Positions 14,884 through 23,013 of a DNA stretch of 29,705 nucleotides are shown in pieces (within the stretch, counting starts at the first letter, position 1; each line of letters begins with the position of its first letter). Source of the DNA: CAYRUZ01 sp964427895 (lineage in GTDB: Bacteria > Patescibacteriota > Gracilibacteria > Peribacterales > Peribacteraceae); the NCBI GenBank assembly GCA_964427895.1, contig CAYRUZ010000013.1, positions 1-29,705 on the forward strand, written 5' to 3'. Under the pieces are notes generated by a model. The model was not told the origin of the DNA. It was given only the letters and a program-made list of their open reading frames with translations, and searched no databases. The position numbers and the translations under genes are program-made.

Positions 14884-15477
14884 TCAATTCTTCCCGGCTG
14901 CTTCCTCAATCTGCTTCTGCAGCGAGTTCAGGACGATCATATGACGGGGATCGCCGAGGATATCCAATACGAAACGATCCTTCAGGCTGAGGCGGTACAG
15001 GAAATCAGCTTCTGTGAAGATCGAATACTTCACATGTTTTGCCTGTGGGTCCTGCGCAAGAAGCGCCTCGACTGCGTCCTTGGAAACGTCACCCACCACC
15101 AGAAGATCGACCTTACTCTCGGTAGCCGCGAAGCTGCCGGCAAGGAGGATGAGTTTTACGCTGTGGAGGTTCTTCAATCCCGTCACGAGCGGGCTCTCCC
15201 CTCTTACGGCTTTGGCAAACACATTGTGCAGGTCTTGGTACAGCGGAAACTCCGTATCGACCTTGTAGTACTTCTTGCGGTTGCGATGACGCGCCTTCAC
15301 CAAACCGATCTGGCGAAGGTTCTCAAGTTCGCGGCGGATGGAGTTGATCTGCTCATTCAGAAGGCGGGTCAGCTCACGAATAAAGTATTCCTCCTCAGGA
15401 TGAAGGAGGAAGGTAGAGAGCAGCTTCACGCGCGTTTGCGAGCTGAAGAGAGCCTTGAGAACAGAGGCAGAAGACAT
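14884..15477 (-). CDS. Winged-helix regulator with degenerate nucleotidyltransferase domain
   Basis: A 197-aa protein. Residues 5-75 form an ArsR-like winged helix (VLKALFSSQTRVKLLSTFLL, then RELTRLLNEQINSIRRELENL as recognition helix, wing RHRNRKKYYKV). Residues about 95-185 resemble the minimal nucleotidyltransferase fold: LAGSFAATESKVDLLVVGD. The usual SDxD metal-binding pattern reads SKVD, so the first Asp is Lys and catalysis is unlikely. The domain may be a sensor. ATG 15477 follows an AATACT -10; the promoter is covered by inverted TTCAC/GTGAA elements, consistent with autorepression. Confidence 0.85.
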   Translation of the reverse strand: MSSASVLKALFSSQTRVKLLSTFLLHPEEEYFIRELTRLLNEQINSIRRELENLRQIGLVKARHRNRKKYYKVDTEFPLYQDLHNVFAKAVRGESPLVTGLKNLHSVKLILLAGSFAATESKVDLLVVGDVSKDAVEALLAQDPQAKHVKYSIFTEADFLYRLSLKDRFVLDILGDPRHMIVLNSLQKQIEEAAGKN

Positions 15478-15526
15478 GTTCACAAAGAGTATTCACTTTC
15501 TTTTAAATAGTGCAAGAAAAGTGAAC
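15478..15526. promoter_or_regulatory. Promoter and candidate autoregulatory operator of the winged-helix gene
   Basis: Minus-strand promoter TTGCAC (15510-15515), 16 bp, AATACT (15488-15493), 10 nt to ATG 15477. Imperfect inverted repeat TTCACTTTCTTTT (15492-15504) against AAGAAAAGTGAA (15514-15525), plus a third half-site GTTCAC (15478-15483). Confidence 0.6.
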
Positions 15527-15562
15527 AAGTCTATGATCAATTATTGTATTCATACTTTTTGG

Positions 15563-15584
15563 CTTATTTAGAGGAATAAATAAG
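15563..15584. repeat. Perfect inverted repeat CTTATTTA-N6-TAAATAAG
   Basis: 8-bp arms (15563-15570 and 15577-15584) with spacer GAGGAA, in the middle of the AT-rich 15484-15724 spacer. It could be an operator or weak hairpin; no ORF is seen there. Confidence 0.7.
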
Positions 15585-15694
15585 GTTTAAATGCATATAA
15601 AGCACATTAGATAGTATAAATTTTGTACTCTCAACTGAACTCATTTCGTGTTCTGGTACATTTCGCCGTTCTCTCCAGAATAGGCGTTCAAATA

Positions 15695-15723
15695 TTGTAG
15701 AGGAAGCCAAAAAATGCTATAAT
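15695..15723 (+). promoter_or_regulatory. Promoter of the polytopic membrane protein gene
   Basis: TTGTAG (15695-15700), 17 bp, TATAAT (15718-15723) preceded by TGC, then 7 nt to ATG 15731. An earlier in-frame ATG at 15725 would lie upstream of the predicted transcript start. Confidence 0.75.
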
Positions 15724-15730
15724 TATGGGA

Positions 15731-17506
15731 ATGCCCTCAAAAAAACACACACTCCTGCTGGGGCTCTGCCTGCCGCTCCTCGCGGCGGCCCTGCTGACGG
15801 GCTCGGAGATCGTGGGTATTCCGCAGGCCCATGCGGCGCAGGGCGTGGTTCTCATCAACTCGTTGCAGGAGAACATCGCGTATTTCCTCGCGATGATCAT
15901 CACGGGGCTCAACTTCATGGCGTGGGTCCTGTTCGTAATGCTGAATTTCCTCCTGGATCCGTCGTTCATCTTCGATATCAAAGCCGATGGTTCGAGTGCG
16001 GTGCTCGACATGCTCCACGAAATTTGGGTGCTATCGCGGGATTTGATGAACGTCGTGTTCGCGCTTGGACTCATCGTGGCGGCCATTTACACGGTCGTGA
16101 CGGCGAAGAAGGAATTCATCGCCACGCACATGTCGCAGTTCGTAATGGCCATCGTGCTGGTCAACTTCTCCTGGTTCTTCCCCCGCGTCCTGCTGGACGT
16201 AGCCAACGTCGCGACCGCGACGGTGTACGGCATCCCCTCTCTTATCGAAACGACCTGTGAAATGCCAGCGGAGAACGGTGAAGGAACAGTCCCGTGCAAA
16301 ATCATCACCGACGTCCGCTTCCTGTCCCAAGAAGCGCAACGGACGGCCCTGGAAAACTCCGGGAACAACTGGGACTGCTCGCTGATCTTCGTGTGCTACC
16401 GCATGGAAGACATGACCAACGACGTGGTCAGCGGTCATTCCGCGGTTCTTAACGGGTTGGTGATCAACCATGCCCGCCTGAGAAACCTGGCGTTCTTGGC
16501 CCGCCCGGTCATGACGGAGGAAACGGGCGACTCCATCATGGCGTTCATCGTCTTCCTGTTGCGCGAAGTCCTCGTCCTGGCGATCCACATCGCACTGTTC
16601 TTCCCGCTGGCCGCGCTGACGATCGCGTTTTTCATCCGTATCCCGGTGCTGTGGCTGACGATGGCGTTCATGCCATTCATGTTCCTCGACAAGATCGTGG
16701 GCGAGAGCTTCGGCGGACAAAGCATTCCTACCGGCGAAATCTTCAAGAAATTCCTGTCGGCGGCCTTTTTGCCGGCCATTACGGCCGTTCCGCTGACCGT
16801 CGGCTTCATCCTCGTGAACGCCGGCACGCATGCCGACGCAAGCCAGCTGTCGAGAATTCCGATTCCGATCCTGTCGCAGATCAACGACATGTGGCAGCTG
16901 ATGTGGATGTTCATCGCGATGGCAGTGCTGTACGAAGGCGTGTTCTTCGCCCTCAAGCGTGACGAACTCCTCAGTAAGGGGGCGGATGCCATCGAAAGCA
17001 CGGGCAAATTGCTCGGCAGCATGGCGCTCAAGGCCCCGCTCAACGTGCCGTTTATCCCGGCAGGAGAAGGAGGCCAGACCATCAGCGCCGCGGAAGTCGG
17101 CCGTCGCGCCCGCCGCACGGCAGACCTCATCCGCTTCGAGGGTCTTCCGGCGACCGAGGCTGCTCGACAGGGCTTCCAATCCCGCAACCAGCAGAGCGCC
17201 GATCTGCGCCGCCAGAGCGTCACCACCGTGCAGCGCATCGAAGAGCGCGGCCTGCAGACGTCGCTCACGTCGGCCATCGCCCGTCTCAATACCGCACGCG
17301 GTACGCCGGACTTCGGCACGCGTGCGGACGAGGTCATCCGCATCCTCAACACGAACAACGACCAGCTGCGCGCGTCACGCGAGAACCTGGCGCAGGTGCT
17401 TGAGCACATCCAGACCGACGGCCGCATCTCCGTTCCTCAGTCCGTCATCACCACACTGCGCAGCAACCCGCCGGCCGCAGGCGGAACCCCGGCTCCCCGT
17501 CCGTAA
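15731..17506 (+). CDS. Polytopic membrane protein, VirB6/TrbL-like topology
   Basis: A 591-aa protein. A signal-like N-terminus (LLLGLCLPLLAAALL, possible cut AHA|AQ) is followed by about six to eight membrane helices up to residue 410. A soluble loop at about 175-250 holds four or five cysteines. The last 180 residues are hydrophilic, Arg/Gln-rich and helical (RRARRTADLIRFEGL, VTTVQRIEERGL). This multi-helix core plus long cytosolic tail recalls VirB6/TrbL conjugation-channel proteins, but no diagnostic motif is visible, so the family call is tentative. ATG 15731 fits the leaderless spacing. The next gene starts 4 bp after the stop and is surely cotranscribed. Confidence 0.85.
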   Translation: MPSKKHTLLLGLCLPLLAAALLTGSEIVGIPQAHAAQGVVLINSLQENIAYFLAMIITGLNFMAWVLFVMLNFLLDPSFIFDIKADGSSAVLDMLHEIWVLSRDLMNVVFALGLIVAAIYTVVTAKKEFIATHMSQFVMAIVLVNFSWFFPRVLLDVANVATATVYGIPSLIETTCEMPAENGEGTVPCKIITDVRFLSQEAQRTALENSGNNWDCSLIFVCYRMEDMTNDVVSGHSAVLNGLVINHARLRNLAFLARPVMTEETGDSIMAFIVFLLREVLVLAIHIALFFPLAALTIAFFIRIPVLWLTMAFMPFMFLDKIVGESFGGQSIPTGEIFKKFLSAAFLPAITAVPLTVGFILVNAGTHADASQLSRIPIPILSQINDMWQLMWMFIAMAVLYEGVFFALKRDELLSKGADAIESTGKLLGSMALKAPLNVPFIPAGEGGQTISAAEVGRRARRTADLIRFEGLPATEAARQGFQSRNQQSADLRRQSVTTVQRIEERGLQTSLTSAIARLNTARGTPDFGTRADEVIRILNTNNDQLRASRENLAQVLEHIQTDGRISVPQSVITTLRSNPPAAGGTPAPRP

Positions 17507-17509
17507 CGT

Positions 17510-18754
17510 ATGAACCAGTTTGAGACGCTCAACGCCAACGGCCTCAACCGAGCGGGAGTGCTCCAGGAGAGCCAGCAGCGTCGGCAGGCCATCGCGGAGC
17601 AAATGCGCGGCAACAGGTACCAATTTGCCACGTTGACGGTGAATCGCGGACCGCAGGCCATCGCCGAACAGGCTGCCGCGTCCGCGGAAGCGAATCTCGC
17701 GGGCCTCCGCCAGCTCGTTGCATTCAACCAGGGGTTGGACCAGGACCCCAACAGCGGCTGGCAGATGCTGCGCCAACTGAACATCGGCAGCGGGAATCTG
17801 CGACTGAATCCCATTCTTGATGCCCTCACGGCCGAAATCCCGAGCCAACCAGGAGAGCGTCCGCGCGGCGCGGCGGCAATGTTTCTCACCTACCGCAGCA
17901 TCCGCTCGAGCGTACGCGGGCAGCCATCCATCGACCGGTACAACGTGAATGTCGGAGAGGTGCGCCGCGTCACACGCGCGCTGCAGACCCTGCAACGAGG
18001 CAGCAACCAGCAAATCGGCGCCGCACTGCAATCCGTCATCCAGCAACTGCAGGCCTACGAATCCATGGACCCGCAAATGCAGGTCTTCGCCGACGTCGCC
18101 CGACGCCGTCTGAGCGGCGGCTCCACGGAAGGCATGCGTTATGCGGGACGGGCCATTACGGCGATCGGTTCGGGCCTGATCGGCGCTATCGCGTGGGGCG
18201 TGGGCCTGACGTCCGGTACCTTCAACCCCCTCATGGCCATCGCGCCGGGCCTGACGCTCTACAGCCTGTATCCCGGCATCCTGCAGGGGCGCATGGCACA
18301 GGCGGCAGAACGTTCGAGTGCCGTCGTGCAGTCCAACATGTACCAGCGGCTCGCCCCGCTTTTGGGACCGGAAATGACGCAATTGCTCCTCACCAACATG
18401 CGCGGACGCAGTGCGAGCAACAGTGCCATCAACGTCTACATTCGCGAAGTGCGGGCAGCCGCACGCAATCGTGGACAGTTGCGCCAAGAAAGCGTCGCCA
18501 ATCTCGTAGACATGTTGTTGCCGCAGGGGCAGGTGCCCGAAAACCTCCGTGCAGCTCTTGGTGCCGCAGCCACGGAAGATCCCTTGGGCATGGTGAATCT
18601 CATCACTCATGCACGCAGGGTGCGCGACCCACAGAGCCAGGAACTGGTACAAGGCGTCACCGAAAGCGGTAACTTCAGACTGCCGCCGCAGATGCAGCAG
18701 ACATTGGGGCTTACGCCCGTCCCTCCCGCGGAAGACCTTACTCCCGCCGCTTGA
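17510..18754 (+). CDS. Uncharacterised partner of the VirB6/TrbL-like protein
   Basis: A 414-aa protein beginning 4 bp after the membrane-protein gene. It is Gln/Ala/Arg-rich and helical throughout, with one hydrophobic segment at about 212-260 (AITAIGSGLIGAIAWGVGL, then FNPLMAIAPGLTLYSLYPGIL), which could be a membrane hairpin. No signal peptide and no recognised family. Its composition resembles the cytosolic tail of the upstream protein, so the two may interact. The 3' end overlaps the convergent infB by 17 bp (18738-18754), leaving no room for a terminator. Confidence 0.8.
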   Translation: MNQFETLNANGLNRAGVLQESQQRRQAIAEQMRGNRYQFATLTVNRGPQAIAEQAAASAEANLAGLRQLVAFNQGLDQDPNSGWQMLRQLNIGSGNLRLNPILDALTAEIPSQPGERPRGAAAMFLTYRSIRSSVRGQPSIDRYNVNVGEVRRVTRALQTLQRGSNQQIGAALQSVIQQLQAYESMDPQMQVFADVARRRLSGGSTEGMRYAGRAITAIGSGLIGAIAWGVGLTSGTFNPLMAIAPGLTLYSLYPGILQGRMAQAAERSSAVVQSNMYQRLAPLLGPEMTQLLLTNMRGRSASNSAINVYIREVRAAARNRGQLRQESVANLVDMLLPQGQVPENLRAALGAAATEDPLGMVNLITHARRVRDPQSQELVQGVTESGNFRLPPQMQQTLGLTPVPPAEDLTPAA

Positions 18755-20999
18755 GTTCGCGGTTGAAGGCTTCGACGATGTCGCCCTCGAGCACCGGCAC
18801 GCTGCTTTCGACGCGCATGCCGCATTCCGTGCCTTCCTTGGCTTCCTTGATGTCCTTGTCGACTTTGCGCAGCGACGTAATGCGACCCGTGCCGACCTGC
18901 TCGCCGCCGCGCATGAGGCGGAAGGCGACGCGCTTGATGACGCCGTCGGCCACCCGGCCGCCGATGAGCTGCTCGTTCTTCTGTGTGAGGAAGATCCCCT
19001 TCACTTCGAGGTGTCCGAGAATGTTCTCCTGCTCTTCGGGCTCGAGCAATCCCTTGAGGAGTGCGTCGATCTCTTCCAGAAGGGCGTAAATCACTTCGTA
19101 GGAACGGATCTGCACGCCCTCGTGATCCGCCGTGCGTGCCACCGGCTGGGGCACGGTCACGCGGAAAGCGATGACGATTCCGTCGCTTGCCGCAGCCATC
19201 ATCACGTCACTCTCGCTCAGCGCGCCGATGGCGCCGTGGATGATCTTCACACTCAATTCACCCGTAGCCTGGCGCTCAAGTGAGGCCTTGATGGCTTCCA
19301 GCGATCCCTGGGTGTCGGCCTTGAGAACGATCTTCAGCTGCGTGGCCTTGCCCTCGCTCAAGCGCGTGACCAAGTCCGCGAAGCTGCGCTTCTGCTGGCT
19401 GCCGGCAACATCCAGGTACTGATCGAGGAGACGGCGAGCGTCGCGCTCGGACGGCACGACCTGCAGGATGTCACCGATTTGCGGCACGGCATCGAAGCCG
19501 GAAATACGCACAGCACCGGACGGTCCGACTTCCTCCAAACGCTGACCACGCGCATCCATGAGGGCGCGCACGCGTCCCATCGTCGATCCGCAGATGAAAG
19601 CATCACCCACGCGGATGGTGCCCGTGTTCACGATCGCCGACGCTAAGGGGCCAAGGGACGGATCGAGGTGGCTCTCGATGATCGTGGAAATAGCGGCGCG
19701 ATTGGGGTTTGCCTTCAGTTCCTCCACTTCGGACACGAGGAGGATTGTGTCGAGCAACTCGGGGATGCCCTGCTTCGTCACGGCGGAACAGAGCACGACG
19801 GGCGTCTTGCCGCCCCACTCCTCCGGCATCAGCTCGTAGGCGCCGAGTTCACCCTTCACACGATCGGGATCGGCGGCCGGTTTATCGATCTTGTTGATGG
19901 CGACGATGATCGGCACGCCCGCATCCTTCGCATGGTTGATGGCTTCCTTGGTGGTTTCCTTGATCCCCTCCTCCGCCGAGACGACGAGCACGACGACGTC
20001 CGTCACCTGGGCTCCGCGGGCGCGCATGGCCGTGAAAGCCTCGTGGCCCGGCGTGTCGATGAACGTGACCGGCTTTCCGGACGGTGTGACGATTTGATAC
20101 GCACCGATGCTCTGTGTGATGCCGCCGGCCTCGCCACTCACGACGTCCGTCTGGCGGATCGCATCGAGGATGGATGTCTTGCCGTGGTCGACGTGACCCA
20201 TCACAACGACAATCGGCGGGCGCGGGATGAGGTTCTCGGGCTCGTCCTTGATGAGTTCATCGAGGTTGCGACTGAAGAGTTGCTCCGCACTGGCCTCGCT
20301 CTGCTCCTTCACGACCTTCACGCCGAGCTCCGCGGCCACGATGGCGGCGGTATCGAAATCGATGCTCTGGGTGATCGTCGCCATCACGCCATTCTTCATG
20401 AGCGTAGCGACGACCTGCGGCACCTGGATGCCGGTCTTCTCTGCCAGCTCCTTCACGGAGATCGACGCGGGAAGCATGACCTGGCCATCCTTCTTTTTGA
20501 TCTGCTCCTGCTGATTGATGCCTTGGCGCTTCTTCTGGCGAGCGAGCTCCTGCGCCTTCTCCTCGCGATCGCGCTCAGCTCTCTCTTCCTTCGAAAGCTC
20601 GGTAGCCTTCTGTTGTCGCGCCTGCTCCTGAATGGCGGCGCGGGGGACGTCATCGAGCGTGAGCTTGCGCAGCACATGCAACGATTCCGCACGGCGCTGC
20701 TTCTCCTCCACAGACGGAAGGACCGCTGCCATGGGATCCACAACCTTCGCGGGTGCAGCAGCCTCGGTAGGCTTGGCTTCGCCGCCCTCTTCATCGTCAT
20801 CCACCATCGGCGCGGCCATCAGGGCATCAATGTCGATGTTCTTGCCGTACTTGCGCGCGACGAAGCGGACGATGCCGTGCGCCAGGTTATCGGGGATCTC
20901 GCGATCGGTCGCCTTTACACCGAAGTCCACGGTCGTTAACTCCTTGCGGAGCTGTTGTCCCGTCATGCCGAGGATTTTCGCAACTTGAACGAGGCGCAT
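18738..20999 (-). CDS. infB: Translation initiation factor IF-2
   Basis: A 753-aa GTPase that delivers initiator tRNA to the 30S subunit and promotes subunit joining. The N-terminus has an IF2-type helical domain (MRLVQVAKILGMTGQQLRKEL), then a charged coiled coil (about 95-170) and a second IF2-N domain (about 176-226). The GTPase has GHVDHGKT (268-275), DTPGHEAF and NKID; domains II-IV follow and end RELKRRE. Length is normal for a compact IF-2. A hairpin occupies the 5' leader directly before the ATG, with no Shine-Dalgarno. No nusA or rbfA is adjacent, unlike the usual operon. Confidence 0.97.
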   Translation of the reverse strand: MRLVQVAKILGMTGQQLRKELTTVDFGVKATDREIPDNLAHGIVRFVARKYGKNIDIDALMAAPMVDDDEEGGEAKPTEAAAPAKVVDPMAAVLPSVEEKQRRAESLHVLRKLTLDDVPRAAIQEQARQQKATELSKEERAERDREEKAQELARQKKRQGINQQEQIKKKDGQVMLPASISVKELAEKTGIQVPQVVATLMKNGVMATITQSIDFDTAAIVAAELGVKVVKEQSEASAEQLFSRNLDELIKDEPENLIPRPPIVVVMGHVDHGKTSILDAIRQTDVVSGEAGGITQSIGAYQIVTPSGKPVTFIDTPGHEAFTAMRARGAQVTDVVVLVVSAEEGIKETTKEAINHAKDAGVPIIVAINKIDKPAADPDRVKGELGAYELMPEEWGGKTPVVLCSAVTKQGIPELLDTILLVSEVEELKANPNRAAISTIIESHLDPSLGPLASAIVNTGTIRVGDAFICGSTMGRVRALMDARGQRLEEVGPSGAVRISGFDAVPQIGDILQVVPSERDARRLLDQYLDVAGSQQKRSFADLVTRLSEGKATQLKIVLKADTQGSLEAIKASLERQATGELSVKIIHGAIGALSESDVMMAAASDGIVIAFRVTVPQPVARTADHEGVQIRSYEVIYALLEEIDALLKGLLEPEEQENILGHLEVKGIFLTQKNEQLIGGRVADGVIKRVAFRLMRGGEQVGTGRITSLRKVDKDIKEAKEGTECGMRVESSVPVLEGDIVEAFNRELKRRE

Positions 21000-21004
21000 G
21001 GAAA

Positions 21005-21038
21005 GCGGGAGCGTGCATCTCCCGCGCAGAGCGTATCA
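21005..21038 (-). promoter_or_regulatory. infB promoter candidate and 5' hairpin
   Basis: Minus strand: TGA-TACGCT extended -10 (21030-21038), then a perfect 7-bp stem GCGGGAG/CTCCCGC (21019-21025 with 21005-21011, 7-nt loop), TTTCC and ATG 20999. The predicted transcript begins at the hairpin base. Confidence 0.45.
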
Positions 21039-21079
21039 GAGCCTGTCCGCTGCAGGAAGAGAAAACGCAGTAATTCCCC

Positions 21080-22399
21080 TCACTGCTTCGGTGTTTGCGG
21101 CGGTTGCGGCGCGAGCGTTCCGATGATGTCCACCGACGGCTGTTTGGGCGGCAACGGTTGCGCAGGCGCGGTCGGAGACGGTTCTACAGGCAGTGCCGCG
21201 GCGGTCTGCGCCGGCAGTTTGGACGGGGCATCGGCTTCCGTACGCTGCTGCGCGATACCGTCTTTCAGTTTCTGGATGCACTGCAACACCTGCAGCGCGA
21301 AGTTGTCGTACGACTTCACGCGGAAGCCCGACGCACGGGCGTGACCGCCGCCGCCGTACGTCTGGGCCGCCAACCGGCTGACGTCGATGGCTGCCGAAGA
21401 ACGCAGGCTAGCCTTGAGACCGCCATCTTCCACCTCCGTGAACAACACGTGCACGTCGGCATCCGGAATGGTGGAAATGAGTTCGTCGAGAATGCCGTGC
21501 GTCTCCTTGCTGTCCGCTCCCATCTCCGCCAGGTCCTCGCGGCTGATGGCGGACCAGACGATACGGGACGCACGATCCACCTGGATGCGGTTGAGCGCCC
21601 GGCCCCAGATCTTCAACGTGGAAAGCGGCTTCGTCTTGTAGATGTGCTGGATGATCTCCTGCTGGCGCGCGCCGCGCTCGAGAAGCTCCGCGGCGACTTC
21701 CAGGGACTTCGGCGTCGTATTGGGGTTCTGGAAACTGCGCGTATCGGTGATGAGACCCGTCAGGAGCAGCGTCGCCACGTCTTGCGTGATGTGCTCTCGC
21801 AACGCCGGCGTCTGCATGAACCAGTTGTAGAGCACTTCGGTGGCGCTGGCGGCCGTCGGATCGATCAGCTGCACCTGTCCGTACTGGGTGTTACTGATGT
21901 GATGATCGATATTGAGGATCGGCACCGAGGAGAACAGATCGACGTGGTTGGTGTACACCGATCCGAACAACGCCAGGTCGGCAGTATCGACGGCGACGAT
22001 GAGATCATAATTCTTCTCCCCTTCGCTCAGGCTGATCTGCTGGCTGCGGATCGCCCCCGACTTCGGAATGACGATGATATTCACCTTATGGTCCTCGACG
22101 GTGTAGCGGAGCTTGTCCACCTCCACGCCGTCGGCCATGTTGATCGTGATGATGAAATCCTGGCTCTCCTTGATCTCCCGCTCGAGCTTGGCGAAGCCCG
22201 GCAGGAAGTTGAGGCTGTCTGGGAGCGTATCAGGACAAATGACCGTCACGTCCTTGCCGATGGCGCGGAAGACGGAGTAACAGGCCAGAGCACTGCTCAA
22301 GCCGTCCGGATCGACGTTGGCGTGGGGAATCACCAGGAGCCGCTGGTGCTTCTCCAGGGCTTGGGTTGCGGCCGTCAGGGACGTGAGCGGGAGGCTCAT
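21080..22399 (-). CDS. DHH-family phosphoesterase (NrnA-like)
   Basis: A 439-aa DHH/DHHA1 protein. Metal-binding motifs are HANVDPDG (26-33), VAVDTAD (135-141) and NIDHHIS (163-169), with SATEVL (185-190); the DHHA1 domain has TYGGGGHARASGF (347-359). NrnA-type enzymes degrade nanoRNA and in some lineages pAp or cyclic dinucleotides; which substrate applies here is open. A Pro/Ala/Gln-rich tail of about 60 residues follows the DHHA1 domain and looks disordered. A strong promoter lies 14 nt upstream of the ATG. The gene is 80 bp upstream of infB in the same direction. Confidence 0.9.
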   Translation of the reverse strand: MSLPLTSLTAATQALEKHQRLLVIPHANVDPDGLSSALACYSVFRAIGKDVTVICPDTLPDSLNFLPGFAKLEREIKESQDFIITINMADGVEVDKLRYTVEDHKVNIIVIPKSGAIRSQQISLSEGEKNYDLIVAVDTADLALFGSVYTNHVDLFSSVPILNIDHHISNTQYGQVQLIDPTAASATEVLYNWFMQTPALREHITQDVATLLLTGLITDTRSFQNPNTTPKSLEVAAELLERGARQQEIIQHIYKTKPLSTLKIWGRALNRIQVDRASRIVWSAISREDLAEMGADSKETHGILDELISTIPDADVHVLFTEVEDGGLKASLRSSAAIDVSRLAAQTYGGGGHARASGFRVKSYDNFALQVLQCIQKLKDGIAQQRTEADAPSKLPAQTAAALPVEPSPTAPAQPLPPKQPSVDIIGTLAPQPPQTPKQ

Positions 22400-22413
22400 G
22401 TGGTTAACGTTTT

Positions 22414-22442
22414 ATTATATAACAAAATTGCAAAATTTGCAA
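22414..22442 (-). promoter_or_regulatory. Promoter of the DHH phosphoesterase gene
   Basis: Minus strand: TTGCAA (22437-22442), 17 bp, TATAAT (22414-22419), 14 nt to ATG 22399. Same self-complementary -35 as at rpmA. Confidence 0.75.
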
Positions 22443-22488
22443 GTTTGGAGAAGGCCCGAATGACGAGAAACTGACCTGGCCATAAAGG

Positions 22489-22516
22489 GGGGTATGGAAG
22501 CAGATTTCCACTCCCC
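22489..22516 (-). terminator. Possible terminator downstream of tRNA-Pro
   Basis: Minus strand: GGGG-AG-TGGAA, loop ATCTGC, TTCCA-TA-CCCC. A stem with one internal mismatch, followed only by CCTTTAT, so it is weak. Confidence 0.4.
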
Positions 22517-22546
22517 TGCCAAGCATTTGAGTTAAGTGTTGAGAAT

Positions 22547-22623
22547 TGGTCGGGACGGCCAGACTCGAACTGGCGACCTCATGCACCCCATGCATGCGTT
22601 CTAGCCAACTGAACTACGTCCCG
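22547..22623 (-). tRNA. tRNA-Pro (GGG)
   Basis: A 77-nt cloverleaf. Acceptor CGGGACG/CGTCCCG with C1:G72 as usual for tRNA-Pro, D-arm GTTC...GAAC, anticodon stem CATGC/GCATG with loop ATGGGGT (anticodon GGG, G37, possible A32-U38 pair), T-arm GCCAG-TTCGAGT-CTGGC, A73 and encoded CCA (22547-22549). Confidence 0.97.
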
Positions 22624-22633
22624 AGGCGGCGGG

Positions 22634-22642
22634 AGTATAGCA
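22634..22642 (-). promoter_or_regulatory. Extended -10 of tRNA-Pro
   Basis: TGC-TATACT on the minus strand, 10 nt before the tRNA 5' end. No good -35, as expected for an extended -10. Confidence 0.6.
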
Positions 22643-22656
22643 GCCATTTGCGCCGG

Positions 22657-22665
22657 TGCTAGGAT
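22657..22665 (+). promoter_or_regulatory. Extended -10 of the 92-aa membrane protein gene
   Basis: TGC-TAGGAT followed by exactly 6 nt and ATG 22672; leaderless geometry. It diverges from the tRNA-Pro promoter by less than 20 bp. Confidence 0.55.
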
Positions 22666-22671
22666 GGCTTT

Positions 22672-22950
22672 ATGCCGGCAACCGATCCCGCCATCGAAGC
22701 GATTCTGCAACGCAACGCACGCGTGGAGGCGGAAAAAGCATGGGAAACGAGTGTCACACGCAGGCTCAGCATCCTGCTGCTGACCTATACGACGGCCGCG
22801 GCATTCCTGTGGTCGACGGGTAACGCCGCCCCCTGGCTGCACGCGCTCTTCCCGCCGGCGGGATACCTGCTCTCTACGCTCTCGCTCCCCTGGCTGAAGC
22901 GCCGTTGGATGGATCGATATGCTTCCCGCAAAACCTACCGAGATGCGTAA
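22672..22950 (+). CDS. Small two-helix membrane protein conserved in CPR bacteria
   Basis: A 92-aa protein. The cytosolic-looking start (IEAILQRNARVEAEKAWETSVTRR) is followed by two membrane helices (LSILLLTYTTAAAFLWS and LFPPAGYLLSTLSLP) and a basic C-terminus (LKRRWMDRY). I associate this arrangement, RN-RVE-EKAWETS-TRR then GY-LSTLSLP, with a widespread uncharacterised CPR protein; this is from memory, not a search. The gene starts at the predicted transcript start and ends before a bidirectional hairpin. Function unknown. Confidence 0.85.
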   Translation: MPATDPAIEAILQRNARVEAEKAWETSVTRRLSILLLTYTTAAAFLWSTGNAAPWLHALFPPAGYLLSTLSLPWLKRRWMDRYASRKTYRDA

Positions 22951-22967
22951 CCAAATCTGACACGAAA

Positions 22968-22989
22968 GAGGCGGGATGACTCCCGCCTC
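22968..22989. terminator. Bidirectional hairpin between convergent genes
   Basis: GAGGCGGGA (22968-22976), loop TGAC, TCCCGCCTC (22981-22989): a perfect 9-bp stem between the stops at 22950 and 23014. T-runs on either side are short (GTATTTCG; CTTTCG). Confidence 0.65.
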
Positions 22990-23013
22990 GTATTTCGATG
23001 CGTAGGACTGTCT

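Noticed and set aside
16031..18652. Minus-strand ORFs of 382 and 425 aa
   Set aside because: Antisense to the VirB6-like protein and its partner, which have promoter, coupling and sensible topology.
21095..22474. Plus-strand 459-aa ORF opposite the DHH gene
   Set aside because: Antisense of a gene with all DHH motifs; it also runs through the strong minus-strand promoter.
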